Shown one piece after another: positions 23,377-32,822 of a DNA stretch of 64,000 bases. The notes below the pieces were generated by a model. It was given only the letters and a program-made list of their open reading frames with translations. It had not been told where the DNA came from and made no database searches. Both the position numbers and the translations under genes were made by a program. Origin of the DNA: Phycisphaerales bacterium (GTDB taxonomy: Bacteria > Planctomycetota > Phycisphaerae > Phycisphaerales > UBA1924); assembly GCA_035627955.1 (NCBI GenBank), contig DASPKU010000012.1, positions 62,001 through 126,000 on the forward strand, written 5' to 3'. Position 1 is the first letter of the stretch; each line of letters starts with the position of its first letter.

Positions 23377-26300
23377 GTGCCCGCGGGCTCGAAGCGATCC
23401 TCATGTGGAGGTTCGGCGAGGGCTTGCGACGAGAGTGAGGCCGGGGTGTCGGGTCAGCACGGATCAGTTCATGAGAGCGGCCAGCGCGTGAGCGCTGGCC
23501 GTTCTTCGTTGGTCGGAATCGATGCACTGTCGCTGGTGATGGACCATTTGCCGGCGCTGATCGCGTACGTTGATCGGGAGCGGCGGTACCGGTTTGTGAA
23601 CAGGGCGTACGAGCGGTGGTTCGGGAAGCGGCGCGAGGATGTGGTGGGAAGGACGCTCGCGGAGGTGCTGGGGGAGCGGGCGGCGGAGGTGCTGCGGCCG
23701 CGGATCGAGGCGGCGCTCGCCGGTGAGGTGGTGGAGTACGAGGCGGAGGTTCCGTACAAGGACGGCGGCACGCGGTGGGTGGACGGGCGGTACGTGCCGG
23801 ATGTGGGTCCTGACGGCGTGGTCGCGGGTTACTTCTCGCTGGTGCAGGACATCAGTGAGCGGAAGCGTGCGGAGCGGGAGCTGGCGCAGGAGCGGGAGCG
23901 GCTGGAGATTGCTTTGCGCGCGGGGCGGTTGGGGGTGTACGAGTGGCGGGTGGGGGCGGCGGAGGTGTGGTGGTCGCCCGAGACGTACGCGGTGTACGGG
24001 GTTCATGAGACGTTCCGCCCGACGGTGGAGGCGTTTACCGCGCTGGTGCACCCGGATGATCGCGAGGAGCTGTGGCGGAAGACTCAGGCGTGCCTGGAAT
24101 CGCGCGAGGTGTTTACGCACGAGTACCGGGTCGTGCGGCCGGATGGGCAGGTGCGGTGGGTGTTCAACCGCTCGCACGTGGGCGTGGGGGCGAGCGGCGC
24201 GGTGGAGCGGATTACGGGGGTGGCCGCTGATATCACGGAGCGGAAGCTGGTTGAGGAGGCGATGCGGGCGAGCGAGGAGCGGTTCCGGCAGCTGGCGGAT
24301 GCGATGCCGCAGCTGGTGTGGATCGCGCGGGATGACGGGGCGGTCACGTATTACAACCGGCGGGCGGAGGCGTTCGCGGGAATTGGGCAGCCATTAGGCC
24401 CGGGCACGCCATGGGAGTGGGCGCCCGCGGTGCACCCGGAAGACATGCCGCGGACGCGGGCCGCGTGGGAAGGCGCGGTCCAGGCCCGCGCGGCGTACGA
24501 GTGCGAGCACCGCATCAAGATGAAGGATGGGAGTTATCGCTGGCACTTGAGCCGCGCAACGCGGGTGGGGGACGGGGCGGGGCAGTGGTATGGAACAGCG
24601 ACGGACATCCATGATCTGAAGCTGGCGCAGGAAGCGACGCGGGAGAGCGAGGAGCGCTTCCGGGAGATGGCCGATGGGCTGCCGCTGATCGTGTGGGTGC
24701 ACGGGCCGGACGGCGGGCAGGAGTTCGTGAACCACACGTTCTGCGAGTTCTTCGGGGTGACGCGGGAGGAGATGAGGTCGGGGCGGTGGCAGATGCTGAT
24801 GGATGAGGAGAGCGGGCCGGGCTACCTCGCGGAGTTCCTGCGGTGCAACGCGGAGCGGGTTCCCTTCAATGCGACGGTGAAGGTGAGGGTGGCGGGGGGA
24901 CGCTGGCGGTGGATTGAGAGCTGGGGGCGGCCGCGCTTCGCGGGGTCGGGCGAGTACCTGGGGATGATCGGCGCAAGCGCGGATGTGACGGCGCGGCTGG
25001 AGGCCGAGGCGGCGCTGCGGGAGAGCGAGGAGCGGTTCCGGCGGATGGCGGACCACGCGCCGGTGATGGTATGGGTGACGGAGCCGGATGGTGCGTGCTC
25101 GTACCTCAGCGCGTCGTGGTACGAGTACACGGGGCAGACGCCGGAGACGGGGCTGGGGATGGGGTGGTTGGAGGCGGTGCACCCGGACGACCGCGGGATG
25201 ACCACGGAGGCGTTCATCAGGGCGAACGCCGAGCGGGGTCCATTCAAGGTGGAATACCGGCTGTTGGGGCGTGACGGGACGTACCGGTGGGCGATCGACG
25301 CGGCGACGCCGCGGGTGGGGCCCAGCGGCGAGTATCTCGGGTATATCGGGTCGGTGCTGGATATCTCGGATCGGAAGGCGGCGGAGGAGGAGCTGTCGCG
25401 GTACCGCGCGGGGCTGGAGGCGATGGTGGCGGAGCGGACGCGGCAGCTGGAGGAATCGTCCAAGCGGCTGCGGGACAGCGAGCGGCTGGCGAGCCTGGGG
25501 ACGCTGACGGCGGGGCTGGGGCACGACCTGCACAACGCGCTGCTGCCGCTGCGGGTGCACGTTGAGGAGCTGCTGGAGGCGAGCCGGCGGGAGCCGGCCA
25601 TCGGGGAGAACGCGGCAGCAATCGAGGCGATCACGTCGTACCTGGCGAGCCTGTCGCGCGGGATGCGGATGCTCTCGAAGGACCCGGCCCAGGGGGCGGA
25701 GGAGGGCGAGACGGACCTGCTGGAGTGGGAGCGGAGCGCGGGGCGGGTGCTGGGGTCGGCGGTTGGACGCGCGGCGGAGCTGGTCGTGCGGGTGGAGCGG
25801 GATGTCGCGCGGGTGAAGCTGGCGGACCATCGGCTGACGCAGGCGGTGTTCAACCTCGTGCAGAACGCGCGGGACGCTGTGGTGGCGCGTTGGGGCGAGG
25901 GGAAGGGCGGCCGGATTGAGCTGCTGTGTGCGCCGGGCGCTGATCAGACGGTGGTCGTCAGCGTGTCGGACAATGGCATCGGCATGGATGAGCGCACGGT
26001 GCGCCGGTGCGTGGAGCCGTTCTTCACCACCAAGGTGCGCGGAGCGCGGACGGACCAGGGCGGCACGGGGATGGGGCTGTCACTGGTGAGCGCGTACGTG
26101 CAGGCGGCGGGCGGGCGGCTGGACGTGGAATCGAAGCTGGGGGAGGGTTCGGTGTTCCGCCTGGTGCTGCCGGCGACTGAGGCGCCGGGAATCGCGGCGG
26201 GTGGGGACCGGCCGGTTGCGAGCGTGACACTGGGTGATGAGCGGAGGGCCGCGGCGGTGCGGGCGGTGCTGGCGGCGGCGGGCTGGGAGGTAAAGCTCGG

Positions 26301-26529
26301 CGGGGTGCTTCCGGCGGAGAACGCGCGCCTGTGGGTGACGGACGCGGAGCATGGGGGCGTGGTGGATGTGCGGCGGTTCAGCGAACGCGCGGGCGCGGCA
26401 GGGGTGGTGGTGCTGACGAGCGGTGACGGGTACGCGGGCGAGCGTGTGCGGACGTATGACCCGGCGCGGGGGTTCACGGGGTTGCGAGGGGTGCTGGAGG
26501 GTTTTCGGGTGGAGAGCCTGCGCTCTTAG
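23377..26529 (+). CDS. Five-PAS sensor histidine kinase with degenerate C-terminal receiver-like domain
   Basis: A soluble PAS sensor kinase of up to 1050 residues with no membrane segment. Five PAS/PAC units lie at about residues 48-160, 172-285, 288-405, 415-530 and 540-660, several ending in DITERK or DISERK PAC tails. After a coiled coil comes the dimerisation helix, ERLASLGTLTAGLGHDLHN, with phospho-accepting H716. The ATP-binding domain follows, with N-box NLVQNARDAV, SDNGIGMD, and TGMGLSLV. The last 110 residues look like a receiver fold that lacks a clear phospho-Asp. The start is uncertain: GTG at 23377 is the longest, GTG at 23488 falls inside a perfect hairpin, and ATG at 23539 begins just before the first PAS. 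Its response regulator is not adjacent. Confidence 0.88.
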   Translation: MPAGSKRSSCGGSARACDESEAGVSGQHGSVHESGQRVSAGRSSLVGIDALSLVMDHLPALIAYVDRERRYRFVNRAYERWFGKRREDVVGRTLAEVLGERAAEVLRPRIEAALAGEVVEYEAEVPYKDGGTRWVDGRYVPDVGPDGVVAGYFSLVQDISERKRAERELAQERERLEIALRAGRLGVYEWRVGAAEVWWSPETYAVYGVHETFRPTVEAFTALVHPDDREELWRKTQACLESREVFTHEYRVVRPDGQVRWVFNRSHVGVGASGAVERITGVAADITERKLVEEAMRASEERFRQLADAMPQLVWIARDDGAVTYYNRRAEAFAGIGQPLGPGTPWEWAPAVHPEDMPRTRAAWEGAVQARAAYECEHRIKMKDGSYRWHLSRATRVGDGAGQWYGTATDIHDLKLAQEATRESEERFREMADGLPLIVWVHGPDGGQEFVNHTFCEFFGVTREEMRSGRWQMLMDEESGPGYLAEFLRCNAERVPFNATVKVRVAGGRWRWIESWGRPRFAGSGEYLGMIGASADVTARLEAEAALRESEERFRRMADHAPVMVWVTEPDGACSYLSASWYEYTGQTPETGLGMGWLEAVHPDDRGMTTEAFIRANAERGPFKVEYRLLGRDGTYRWAIDAATPRVGPSGEYLGYIGSVLDISDRKAAEEELSRYRAGLEAMVAERTRQLEESSKRLRDSERLASLGTLTAGLGHDLHNALLPLRVHVEELLEASRREPAIGENAAAIEAITSYLASLSRGMRMLSKDPAQGAEEGETDLLEWERSAGRVLGSAVGRAAELVVRVERDVARVKLADHRLTQAVFNLVQNARDAVVARWGEGKGGRIELLCAPGADQTVVVSVSDNGIGMDERTVRRCVEPFFTTKVRGARTDQGGTGMGLSLVSAYVQAAGGRLDVESKLGEGSVFRLVLPATEAPGIAAGGDRPVASVTLGDERRAAAVRAVLAAAGWEVKLGGVLPAENARLWVTDAEHGGVVDVRRFSERAGAAGVVVLTSGDGYAGERVRTYDPARGFTGLRGVLEGFRVESLRS
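23478..23501. promoter_or_regulatory. Perfect 10-bp hairpin in the 5' region of the PAS kinase gene
   Basis: CGGCCAGCGC pairs exactly with GCGCTGGCCG around the loop GTGA, followed by TTCTTCGTT. It resembles an intrinsic terminator or attenuator. If the gene starts downstream of it, the hairpin lies in the leader; a possible GTG start (23488) lies in the loop. Confidence 0.65.
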
Positions 26530-26562
26530 GAACGCAGAGGACCGCAGAGGAACGAAGAGGAG
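26530..26562. repeat. Purine-rich intergenic repeat
   Basis: A short tract of repeated GGAACGCAGAGG / CCGCAGAGG / GAACGAAGAGG units fills the gap between the PAS kinase stop and the end of the convergent kinase gene. It is of the same type as the 4771-4977 repeat. Confidence 0.5.
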
Positions 26563-26576
26563 GATGAGGCGGTCGC

Positions 26577-29030
26577 TTACTTCTGCGCCGCGGCCTTTTC
26601 TTCGGCGGCTTTGAGCTGGGCGAAGACGGCCTCTTCCCATGGGCTGCCGCGGAGGGCATTGGCGGCCTCACGCATCTTTTCGAGCGAGCCCTGGGCTTCG
26701 GCGATGTCGTAGAGGAGCGTCCAGGACTGGTAGGTGTACTGGTGCTTCTCGCCGTAGTGCTGGAGGGAGATGTCGTGCTGCTCCTGGGCGATCTTCGTGG
26801 CGGTGTCGAGGTCTTTGGCGAGGGTGAGGATGGTGACGTAGAGGCCGCGGAAGTCGAGGGCGTCGGGGTGGGCGGGGCCGAGGCGCTTGACGCCGTGCTC
26901 GTAGAGGCGCTTGGACTGTTCGAGGGCCTGCTTGCCCTTGCCGGCCTGGACGAGCTGCAGGACAACGTTGCGGCGGTAGCCGAGGGTGCGGGGATGGTCT
27001 TCGCCCAGGACCCGGTCGGCGCGGGCGAGGAGGTCGAGGCGCCTGTCGAGCTGCTGCTGGGGCGTGAGGTCGCGTGCGGCGATCAGGTAGTTGTCGATTG
27101 AGTGCAGGGTGTCGGGGTGGTCCGGGCCGAGCGCCTGCTCACGGTGGTCGAGCACGGCCTTGAGCAGCGGCGCGGCGTCGGCGTGCTTACCGGCGCGGGC
27201 GAGGGCGGTGCCATAGGACTGGAGTGAGGTGATGGCGGGGCCGGAAGTGGGCGGCTGTGTCGCCATGATGCGCTCGTGGGCGTGCTTGAGGAGGGCGAGG
27301 CCGGCGTCGAGCTGGCGGTGCTGGGGGTCGTCGGGCTCGGCGAGGGCGAGGCCTTCGAGCGAGATGATGCGGAGGGTGACGGGGTCGTCGGGTAGGAGTG
27401 AGCGCTCGGCATCGGCGCGGGCGGCGCGGATGGTGGAGAGGGCGTCGGCGTCCTTGTGCTGCAGGGTGAGCAGGCGGGCGAGGTAGCCGCGGGCGCGGAG
27501 GGTGTCGGTGTGGGCGACCCCGCGCTGGGCGGACATGAGGTTGATGGCGGTGCGGGCGTGGGACTCGGCCTTGGGGAAGTCGCCGAGATCGCCGTAGGCC
27601 TCGGCAAGGACCTGGTGGGTGTCGGCAGCAACGGCGGGGTGGACGCTCTTGTCGGAGGCGAGGTCGGCAGAGGCGCGGTCGAGCATCTCGCGGACGGTGG
27701 GTTCCGTGCCCTGGGCCACCTCGGGAGTGGCGGACCTCAGGAAGCGGGTGAGGAGGGCGGCGGTCTCCTTGGCGCGGAGCTCCTGCTCCTGCGCGAGGGC
27801 GCGCTCGCGGGTGGCCTTGATGGCCTGCCAGGTGGTGGCTGCCGCGCCGGCGACCAGGAAGAGCGCGGCGAGGGCGAGGCCGGCGACGAGGCCCTTGTGG
27901 CGGCGGGCGAACTTGTGGGCCTGGTAGAGCGTGGTCTGCGGGCGGGCGAGCACCGGCTCGTTGCTGAGGTGGCGGCGGAGGTCGCTCGCGAGGTCGGCGG
28001 CGGACTGGTAGCGGCGCTGCGGGTCGGCCTCGAGGGCCTTGTGCGTGATGGCGGTGAGGTCGCCCTTGAGGCGGGGGTTGAGGCGCGAGAGCGGCGTGGG
28101 CTCCTGCTCGCGGAGCGTGAGCGTGGCCTGCGTGAGGCTCATGCTGGAGAGGTCGAAGGGCGGGCGGCCGGCGAGGAGCTCGTAGAGGATGACGCCCAGG
28201 GCGTAGACGTCGGCGCGATGGTCGATATCGCGCGGGTTGCCGGCGAGCTGCTCGGGGGACATGTAGCCGAGGGTGCCGATGATCTGGCCGTGGGCGGTCG
28301 CGGTGTGGTCGGGCTCGTGCTGATCGAGGGCGTCGCCGGCGGTGAGGCGGGAGACGCCGAAGTCGAGGACCTTGGGGTTGCCGCCTTCAGTGACGAGGAT
28401 GTTGCCGGGCTTGAGGTCGCGGTGAAGGACGCCCTTGCGGTGGGCGTGGTCCACGGCGTCGGCAACGCGGGCGAGGAGCGCGAGGCGCTCGCTGGTGGCG
28501 AGGTTGTGGGCGTTGGCGTAGGCGGTGATGGGCTGGCCTTCGACGAGCTCCATCGCGATGTAGGGGAGGCGGCGGGTAGCGTCGGCGAAGCCGGCCTCAT
28601 AGAGCTGGGCGATGCCTTCGTGCTGGAGGAGGGCGAGGGCGCCGGCCTCGCGGGCGAATCGGCGGAGGAGGGAAGAGCGGATGAGCTCGGGGCGGATGAC
28701 TTTGAGTGCGACCTTGCGCCTGGGGAAGGACTGCTGGGCTTCGTAGACAACGCCCATGCCGCCACGGCCGAGTTCCTTGAGGATGGTGAAAGGGCCGATG
28801 GCGCAGGGGGGCGCGTCGTCGCTGCTCAGAGCGTCGGCGCCGAGGAGGCTGGCGACGGTGAGGGGCGTGGCGTCGAGCACGCCGGCGGAGTCGAGATGGG
28901 CGAGGAGCGACTCGAGCTCCTCGGCCTCGCGCGGGTCAGTGGCGCGGGCCTCACTGAGGATGCGGCGGCGCTCTTCGGGGGCGGCGTGGGCGGCGGCGTC
29001 GAACCAGGCGCGGATGCGGGAGTCGTCCAT
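26577..29030 (-). CDS. Membrane Ser/Thr protein kinase with extracytoplasmic TPR repeats
   Basis: An 817-residue Hanks-type kinase. The kinase domain (about residues 79-350) has the Gly loop LGRGGMGVVYEA, K110 in VALK, HRDLKPGN with D205 and DFG with D223. A single transmembrane segment at about 376-396 (GLVAGLALAALFLVAG) is followed by a coiled segment and roughly ten TPR-like helix pairs to the end. It begins 21 bases downstream of an ECF sigma factor stop (minus strand), a linkage known in planctomycetes for the ECF-STK groups, where the kinase is proposed to act in place of an anti-sigma factor. The TPR part would sense a signal outside the membrane or bind a partner. Confidence 0.92.
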   Translation of the reverse strand: MDDSRIRAWFDAAAHAAPEERRRILSEARATDPREAEELESLLAHLDSAGVLDATPLTVASLLGADALSSDDAPPCAIGPFTILKELGRGGMGVVYEAQQSFPRRKVALKVIRPELIRSSLLRRFAREAGALALLQHEGIAQLYEAGFADATRRLPYIAMELVEGQPITAYANAHNLATSERLALLARVADAVDHAHRKGVLHRDLKPGNILVTEGGNPKVLDFGVSRLTAGDALDQHEPDHTATAHGQIIGTLGYMSPEQLAGNPRDIDHRADVYALGVILYELLAGRPPFDLSSMSLTQATLTLREQEPTPLSRLNPRLKGDLTAITHKALEADPQRRYQSAADLASDLRRHLSNEPVLARPQTTLYQAHKFARRHKGLVAGLALAALFLVAGAAATTWQAIKATRERALAQEQELRAKETAALLTRFLRSATPEVAQGTEPTVREMLDRASADLASDKSVHPAVAADTHQVLAEAYGDLGDFPKAESHARTAINLMSAQRGVAHTDTLRARGYLARLLTLQHKDADALSTIRAARADAERSLLPDDPVTLRIISLEGLALAEPDDPQHRQLDAGLALLKHAHERIMATQPPTSGPAITSLQSYGTALARAGKHADAAPLLKAVLDHREQALGPDHPDTLHSIDNYLIAARDLTPQQQLDRRLDLLARADRVLGEDHPRTLGYRRNVVLQLVQAGKGKQALEQSKRLYEHGVKRLGPAHPDALDFRGLYVTILTLAKDLDTATKIAQEQHDISLQHYGEKHQYTYQSWTLLYDIAEAQGSLEKMREAANALRGSPWEEAVFAQLKAAEEKAAAQK

Positions 29031-29051
29031 GGTTCAGGTGTTCCGATGTGC

Positions 29052-29705
29052 TCAGGTTCCGGATGCTGCAGCGGCGCGGGCACGCTCAACTTCGCGGAGC
29101 AGCCAGGCGCGGGCGAAGGTCCACTCGGACTTGACGGTGGATTGGGAGAGGGCCATGGCGAGGGCGGTCTGCTCGATGGTGAGGCCGGCGAAAAAGCGGA
29201 GCATGACGACCTGGTGCTGGCGCGTGTCCTTGGCCGCGAGCTTTTCGAGCGCGGCGTCGAGGTGGAGGAGGTCGCCGGCGGCGCGGGTCTGGTTGGCGTC
29301 GGCGCTGCTGTCGAGGGTGGGGAGCTGGGTTTCGGAGAACTCGGCGTTGTCGCGTCGGGCGGTCTTCACGCGCCGGGCGTGGTCGATGAGGATCTGCTTC
29401 ATGGCGCGGGCCGCGGCGCCGAAGAAGTGGGCGCGGGTGTCCCAGGCGGGCTCTCGGCCACTCTCGCTACCCCCACCGTTCATCGAACCGCCCACCAGTT
29501 TGAGGTAGGCCTCGCTGACGAGGGCGGTGGGCTGGAGGGTGCCGGGGTTGTGGCCCTTCATGAGGGAGCCGGCGATGCGGCGGAGCTCGGCGTAGACGAG
29601 GGGGAAGAGGCGGTCGGTGGCGAGGGTGTCGCCGCGGGCGGCGGCGTCGAGGAGGTGGGTGACGCCGTGCTGGGGGGCCGGGGTTGGGGGCGGGGCGTCG
29701 GGCAT
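29052..29705 (-). CDS. ECF-type sigma-70 family RNA polymerase sigma factor
   Basis: A 217-residue sigma factor of the planctomycete ECF group linked to Ser/Thr kinases. Region 2 includes LFPLVYAELRRIAGSLM, TLQPTALVSEAYLKL and AHFFGAAARAMKQILIDHARR. Region 4 shows QVVMLRFFAGLTIEQTALAM and STVKSEWTFARAWLLRE, a helix-turn-helix that would contact the -35 element. The start ATG at 29705 begins MPDAPPPTPAP; longer upstream reading is open but composition-biased and lacks a ribosome site. It precedes the kinase at 26577-29030 in the same operon, and the kinase may regulate it by phosphorylation. It is divergent from the secreted hydrolase at 29835. Confidence 0.92.
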   Translation of the reverse strand: MPDAPPPTPAPQHGVTHLLDAAARGDTLATDRLFPLVYAELRRIAGSLMKGHNPGTLQPTALVSEAYLKLVGGSMNGGGSESGREPAWDTRAHFFGAAARAMKQILIDHARRVKTARRDNAEFSETQLPTLDSSADANQTRAAGDLLHLDAALEKLAAKDTRQHQVVMLRFFAGLTIEQTALAMALSQSTVKSEWTFARAWLLREVERARAAAASGT

Positions 29706-29834
29706 TTGAACGGAGGGGCGGAAAGTCTGGCTGGTCTGCGAGGGGTGCCCGTATGCAGGGGGGCCCCGCGGCCGGAGTCTATCACGCGCGGGGTGATTCC
29801 CAGTGTTACGGTTGGACCTAATCGGAGACCGGTC

Positions 29835-32708
29835 ATGAAGCATGCGATGTGGTGGATGGGCGCGGCGGTGGTGGCGGCGGCGGCGGGCGGGGCGGTGGCG
29901 CAGCCGGAGAAGATTCTGGATACGGCGACGGGGTGGGGGTACATCTACGGGGCGGACGAGACCACGATCAACGCGCAGATCAGCGCCGGGTCGCGGCCGT
30001 TCTCGATCAGCCGGCAGGGGACGAACAGCTATGACGTCCTGTTCGTGAGTAATAGCGGGGCGTACGCCGCGACGGGGTCGGACCTGCGGCGGGGGTACAC
30101 CAGCGCGGCGACGCTGAACAGCTACCTGAGCGCGAACAACAAGCGGATCATTGACCTGGAGTGCTACAACAACGGCGGCACGATCAACATGGACGTGCTG
30201 GTGGTGGACAACAGCGGGAGCACGGCGGCCGCGGGTTGGTCGTGGGGGACGTTCCCCACGCTGCAGGCGATGATTGACTGGCAGGCGGCGAACGGTCAAA
30301 GGCCGATCGACGTGGACAGCTTCCTGATCGGGAGCACGCGGTATTACAGCTGCGTGACGGTGCCGAACACGGGGGCGAACTTCCGGAACTGGTGGTGGGC
30401 GCTGAACGCGACGCCGGGGAGCGTTCAGACGGATGTGAACTCGACCAACGGGCGGATCATCGACGCGGACATCGTGCCCGGGGCGAACGGGTCGGTGTCC
30501 ATCAACGCGATCGTGGTCACGGGGACGAGCGGGGCGGACCAGATGGACTACGCCATGACGGGGGCGGAGGTGGCGCCGTTCCATAACAACGCGGGGGCGC
30601 GGCTCACGGTGCTGGAGCGGTACACGACGTCCACGGGGAGCACCTGGTACATGGGGGCGCGGGTGGATAATGCGAATGCGGAGGAGCGGCGCATCCGAGA
30701 CCTGTACCGCAGCAGCGTGACGAGTGGCATCCTGGGGTTCAGCCGCAAGCGGGTGGGTGGCGGGTTCGAGTTGTCGTTCAACGGAGGCCACGAGTTCGAG
30801 CCGGCGAGCACGATGAAGATCGTGCATGCGGCGTACGCGGTGGACCAGTTCGCGTCGAACAACGGGGGTTTCTCGACACAGATCTACTGTGAGGACAACT
30901 GCGACGAGAATAACACCGACTGCCCGACGACATCAGGCAACTGCTCGGCGGGGAATCGAACGATCGGCAGCCTGATGACGCGGATGCTGACCAACTCGGA
31001 CAACAACGCCACGGAGGCGTTCGCGGCCTACTACGGGCGGGCGAACATGAACACCTGGCTCGCGGACCGTGGGCTTGGGATCCGCATCAACCACGTGATC
31101 GGGTGCCTGTGCGGGAACACGCCCAACGAGATGAGCCCGAATGACGCTGCGGACCTGTACGAGATGATCTTCGACGGGTCGCTGTTCAGCGACACGTGGC
31201 AGGACCAGCTGAAGAGCCGGATGTTCTACTTCACCGGCGCGACGGTGGTGAACAACGGGTGGCTGAACCAGATGATCAACCAGGAGCGGGCGAATACCGA
31301 CCTGACTGATGCGGAGTTCGCCGCGTTTCTGGATGGGTTCGAGATGGTGTTCAAGGACGGCGGTTACACCTGCGGGAATGACAACTGGGGCGGGGGCGCG
31401 GGCTGGGCGAGCATCCCATTCAGGGGGACGCTCAACGGATTGGTGGTGACCTACACGCAGGAGTACAGCTTTGCCCTGCTCTTTGACAACGTGTGGGACT
31501 CGCAGGTGGGCAACGCGTACATGCCCTTCCACCGCGAGCTGCTGCGGGAGCCGGTGCGGGCCGCGCTGCAGAGCTGGGACGCGATCTGTGCCGAGCCGAA
31601 CGTGACGGGCAATCCTCAGGCGGACAGCGTGACGGTGGGCGGGACGGCGTCGTTCTCGGCGAGCCTGGCCGCGGGGCCGGCGACCAGCGGGTACGTGCGG
31701 CAGTGGCAGAAGAGCACGAACAACGGCAGCACGTGGACGACGGTGGTGAACTCGTCGGGGCACATCAGCGGGGCGACGACGGGGACTCTCTCGATCTCCA
31801 ACGCTGTGCTGAGTGACGCTGGGTTGTACCGGATGCGGGTGACGAGCAACTGCGGGACGGACTACAGCGCGAGCGCGGCGTTGACGGTGACGCCGGCGTG
31901 CACGGCCCCCACCATCACCACGCAGCCGGTGGCGCAGACCGTGACCAGCGGCGAAGACGCGGTGTTCACGATCGCGGCGGGCGGGTCGAGCGCGGGCCGC
32001 ACCTACCTGTGGCAGAAGGCGCCGAGCAGCGGCGGGATTTACACGAGCCTGAGCGGGGTGGTTGGGTACTCGGGTGTGACCACGCCGACACTGACGGTGG
32101 TCGGGGCGGTGGACGCGGATGAGGCCCTGTACCGCTGCCGCGTGGTGAATGATTGCGGCACGGTGTTCAGCACGGGCGTGGGGCTGACGGTGGAGCCGGC
32201 GTGCGTGGCGGCGGAGGTGACCGACCACCCGGACTCGGTGACGGTGGAGATGGGCGGCGAGGCGACGTTCTCGATCATCGCGGACGGCTCGCTGACCAAC
32301 CGCACGTACCAGTGGCAGAAGCGGCAGAGCAACGGGTCGTGGCTGCCGGTGGTGAACAGCCGCGGGTATGTGTCGGGCGCGGGCACCGACACGCTGCGGT
32401 TCCTGGAGACGCTGCTGGGCTCGGCGGGTACGTACCGGTGCGTCGTGACCAACGACTGCGGGACGGATGCGAGCGCGAGCGCGGTGCTGACGGTGACGCA
32501 GCCGCCCCCGCCGTGCGGCACCGCCGACTTCAACGGCGACGGCGACATCGGGACGGACCAGGACATCGAGGCGTTCTTCGCGTGCATCGGGGGTCACTGC
32601 TGCTCCACGTGCTATGAGGGCGGGAGCGACTTCAACGGTGACGGGGACTCGGCGACGGACCAGGACATCGAGAGCTTCTTCCGGGTCTTGGGTGGGGGGG
32701 CGTGCTAG
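29835..32708 (+). CDS. Secreted serine hydrolase (class A beta-lactamase / polyglycine hydrolase-like) with Ig-like domains and paired dockerin-like tail
   Basis: A 957-residue exported protein (signal peptide MKHAMWWMGAAVVAAAAGGAVA). Residues about 25-300 contain repeats resembling the bacterial tandem repeat domain seen beside serine hydrolases. The hydrolase domain has S325-x2-K328 (EPASTMKIV), S388-D389-N390 and K507-D508-G509, in the order and spacing of the S-x-x-K, S-D-N and K-T-G motifs of class A beta-lactamases. Three Ig-like domains follow at about 585-685, 688-787 and 790-890, each ending in CGTD-type turns. The tail has two DFNGDGD-x-x-TDQDIE repeats with a CC-x2-C block. GGAG precedes the ATG at 29835. 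The substrate is not evident; peptidoglycan or a glycine-rich protein are possibilities. Confidence 0.8.
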   Translation: MKHAMWWMGAAVVAAAAGGAVAQPEKILDTATGWGYIYGADETTINAQISAGSRPFSISRQGTNSYDVLFVSNSGAYAATGSDLRRGYTSAATLNSYLSANNKRIIDLECYNNGGTINMDVLVVDNSGSTAAAGWSWGTFPTLQAMIDWQAANGQRPIDVDSFLIGSTRYYSCVTVPNTGANFRNWWWALNATPGSVQTDVNSTNGRIIDADIVPGANGSVSINAIVVTGTSGADQMDYAMTGAEVAPFHNNAGARLTVLERYTTSTGSTWYMGARVDNANAEERRIRDLYRSSVTSGILGFSRKRVGGGFELSFNGGHEFEPASTMKIVHAAYAVDQFASNNGGFSTQIYCEDNCDENNTDCPTTSGNCSAGNRTIGSLMTRMLTNSDNNATEAFAAYYGRANMNTWLADRGLGIRINHVIGCLCGNTPNEMSPNDAADLYEMIFDGSLFSDTWQDQLKSRMFYFTGATVVNNGWLNQMINQERANTDLTDAEFAAFLDGFEMVFKDGGYTCGNDNWGGGAGWASIPFRGTLNGLVVTYTQEYSFALLFDNVWDSQVGNAYMPFHRELLREPVRAALQSWDAICAEPNVTGNPQADSVTVGGTASFSASLAAGPATSGYVRQWQKSTNNGSTWTTVVNSSGHISGATTGTLSISNAVLSDAGLYRMRVTSNCGTDYSASAALTVTPACTAPTITTQPVAQTVTSGEDAVFTIAAGGSSAGRTYLWQKAPSSGGIYTSLSGVVGYSGVTTPTLTVVGAVDADEALYRCRVVNDCGTVFSTGVGLTVEPACVAAEVTDHPDSVTVEMGGEATFSIIADGSLTNRTYQWQKRQSNGSWLPVVNSRGYVSGAGTDTLRFLETLLGSAGTYRCVVTNDCGTDASASAVLTVTQPPPPCGTADFNGDGDIGTDQDIEAFFACIGGHCCSTCYEGGSDFNGDGDSATDQDIESFFRVLGGGAC

Positions 32709-32740
32709 GAAAGCGGAAAGCGGAAACCGGAACGTGGAAA

Positions 32741-32783
32741 TGAAGAGTGAGGGGCTCCGCGTCGGCGGGGCCCCTTTCGTTTG
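32741..32783 (+). terminator. Hairpin terminator after the secreted hydrolase
   Basis: A GGGGC-x-CCG stem pairs with CGG and GCCCC on the far side, followed by TTTCGTTT. It ends 40 bases before queC, and separates the hydrolase from the queuosine genes. Confidence 0.55.
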
Positions 32784-32822
32784 CGCGATTTCGAGCGGGA
32801 GCAGCGGCTTCTATGATGGGTC

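Noticed and set aside
27456-29834. A continuous open frame extending about 790 codons upstream of the secreted hydrolase
   Set aside because: It is antisense to the kinase and sigma factor genes and Gly/Ala/Glu/Val-rich. The true start at 29835 has a signal peptide and a ribosome site.
29706-30827. N-terminal extension of the ECF sigma factor at 29052-29705
   Set aside because: The extension is antisense to the hydrolase gene and has Arg/Pro-rich shadow composition. The ATG at 29705 gives a normal sigma factor length.
32709-32822. A preQ1 riboswitch upstream of queC
   Set aside because: The interval has a terminator-like hairpin and a purine-rich stretch. The short preQ1 aptamer pattern is not recognisable.
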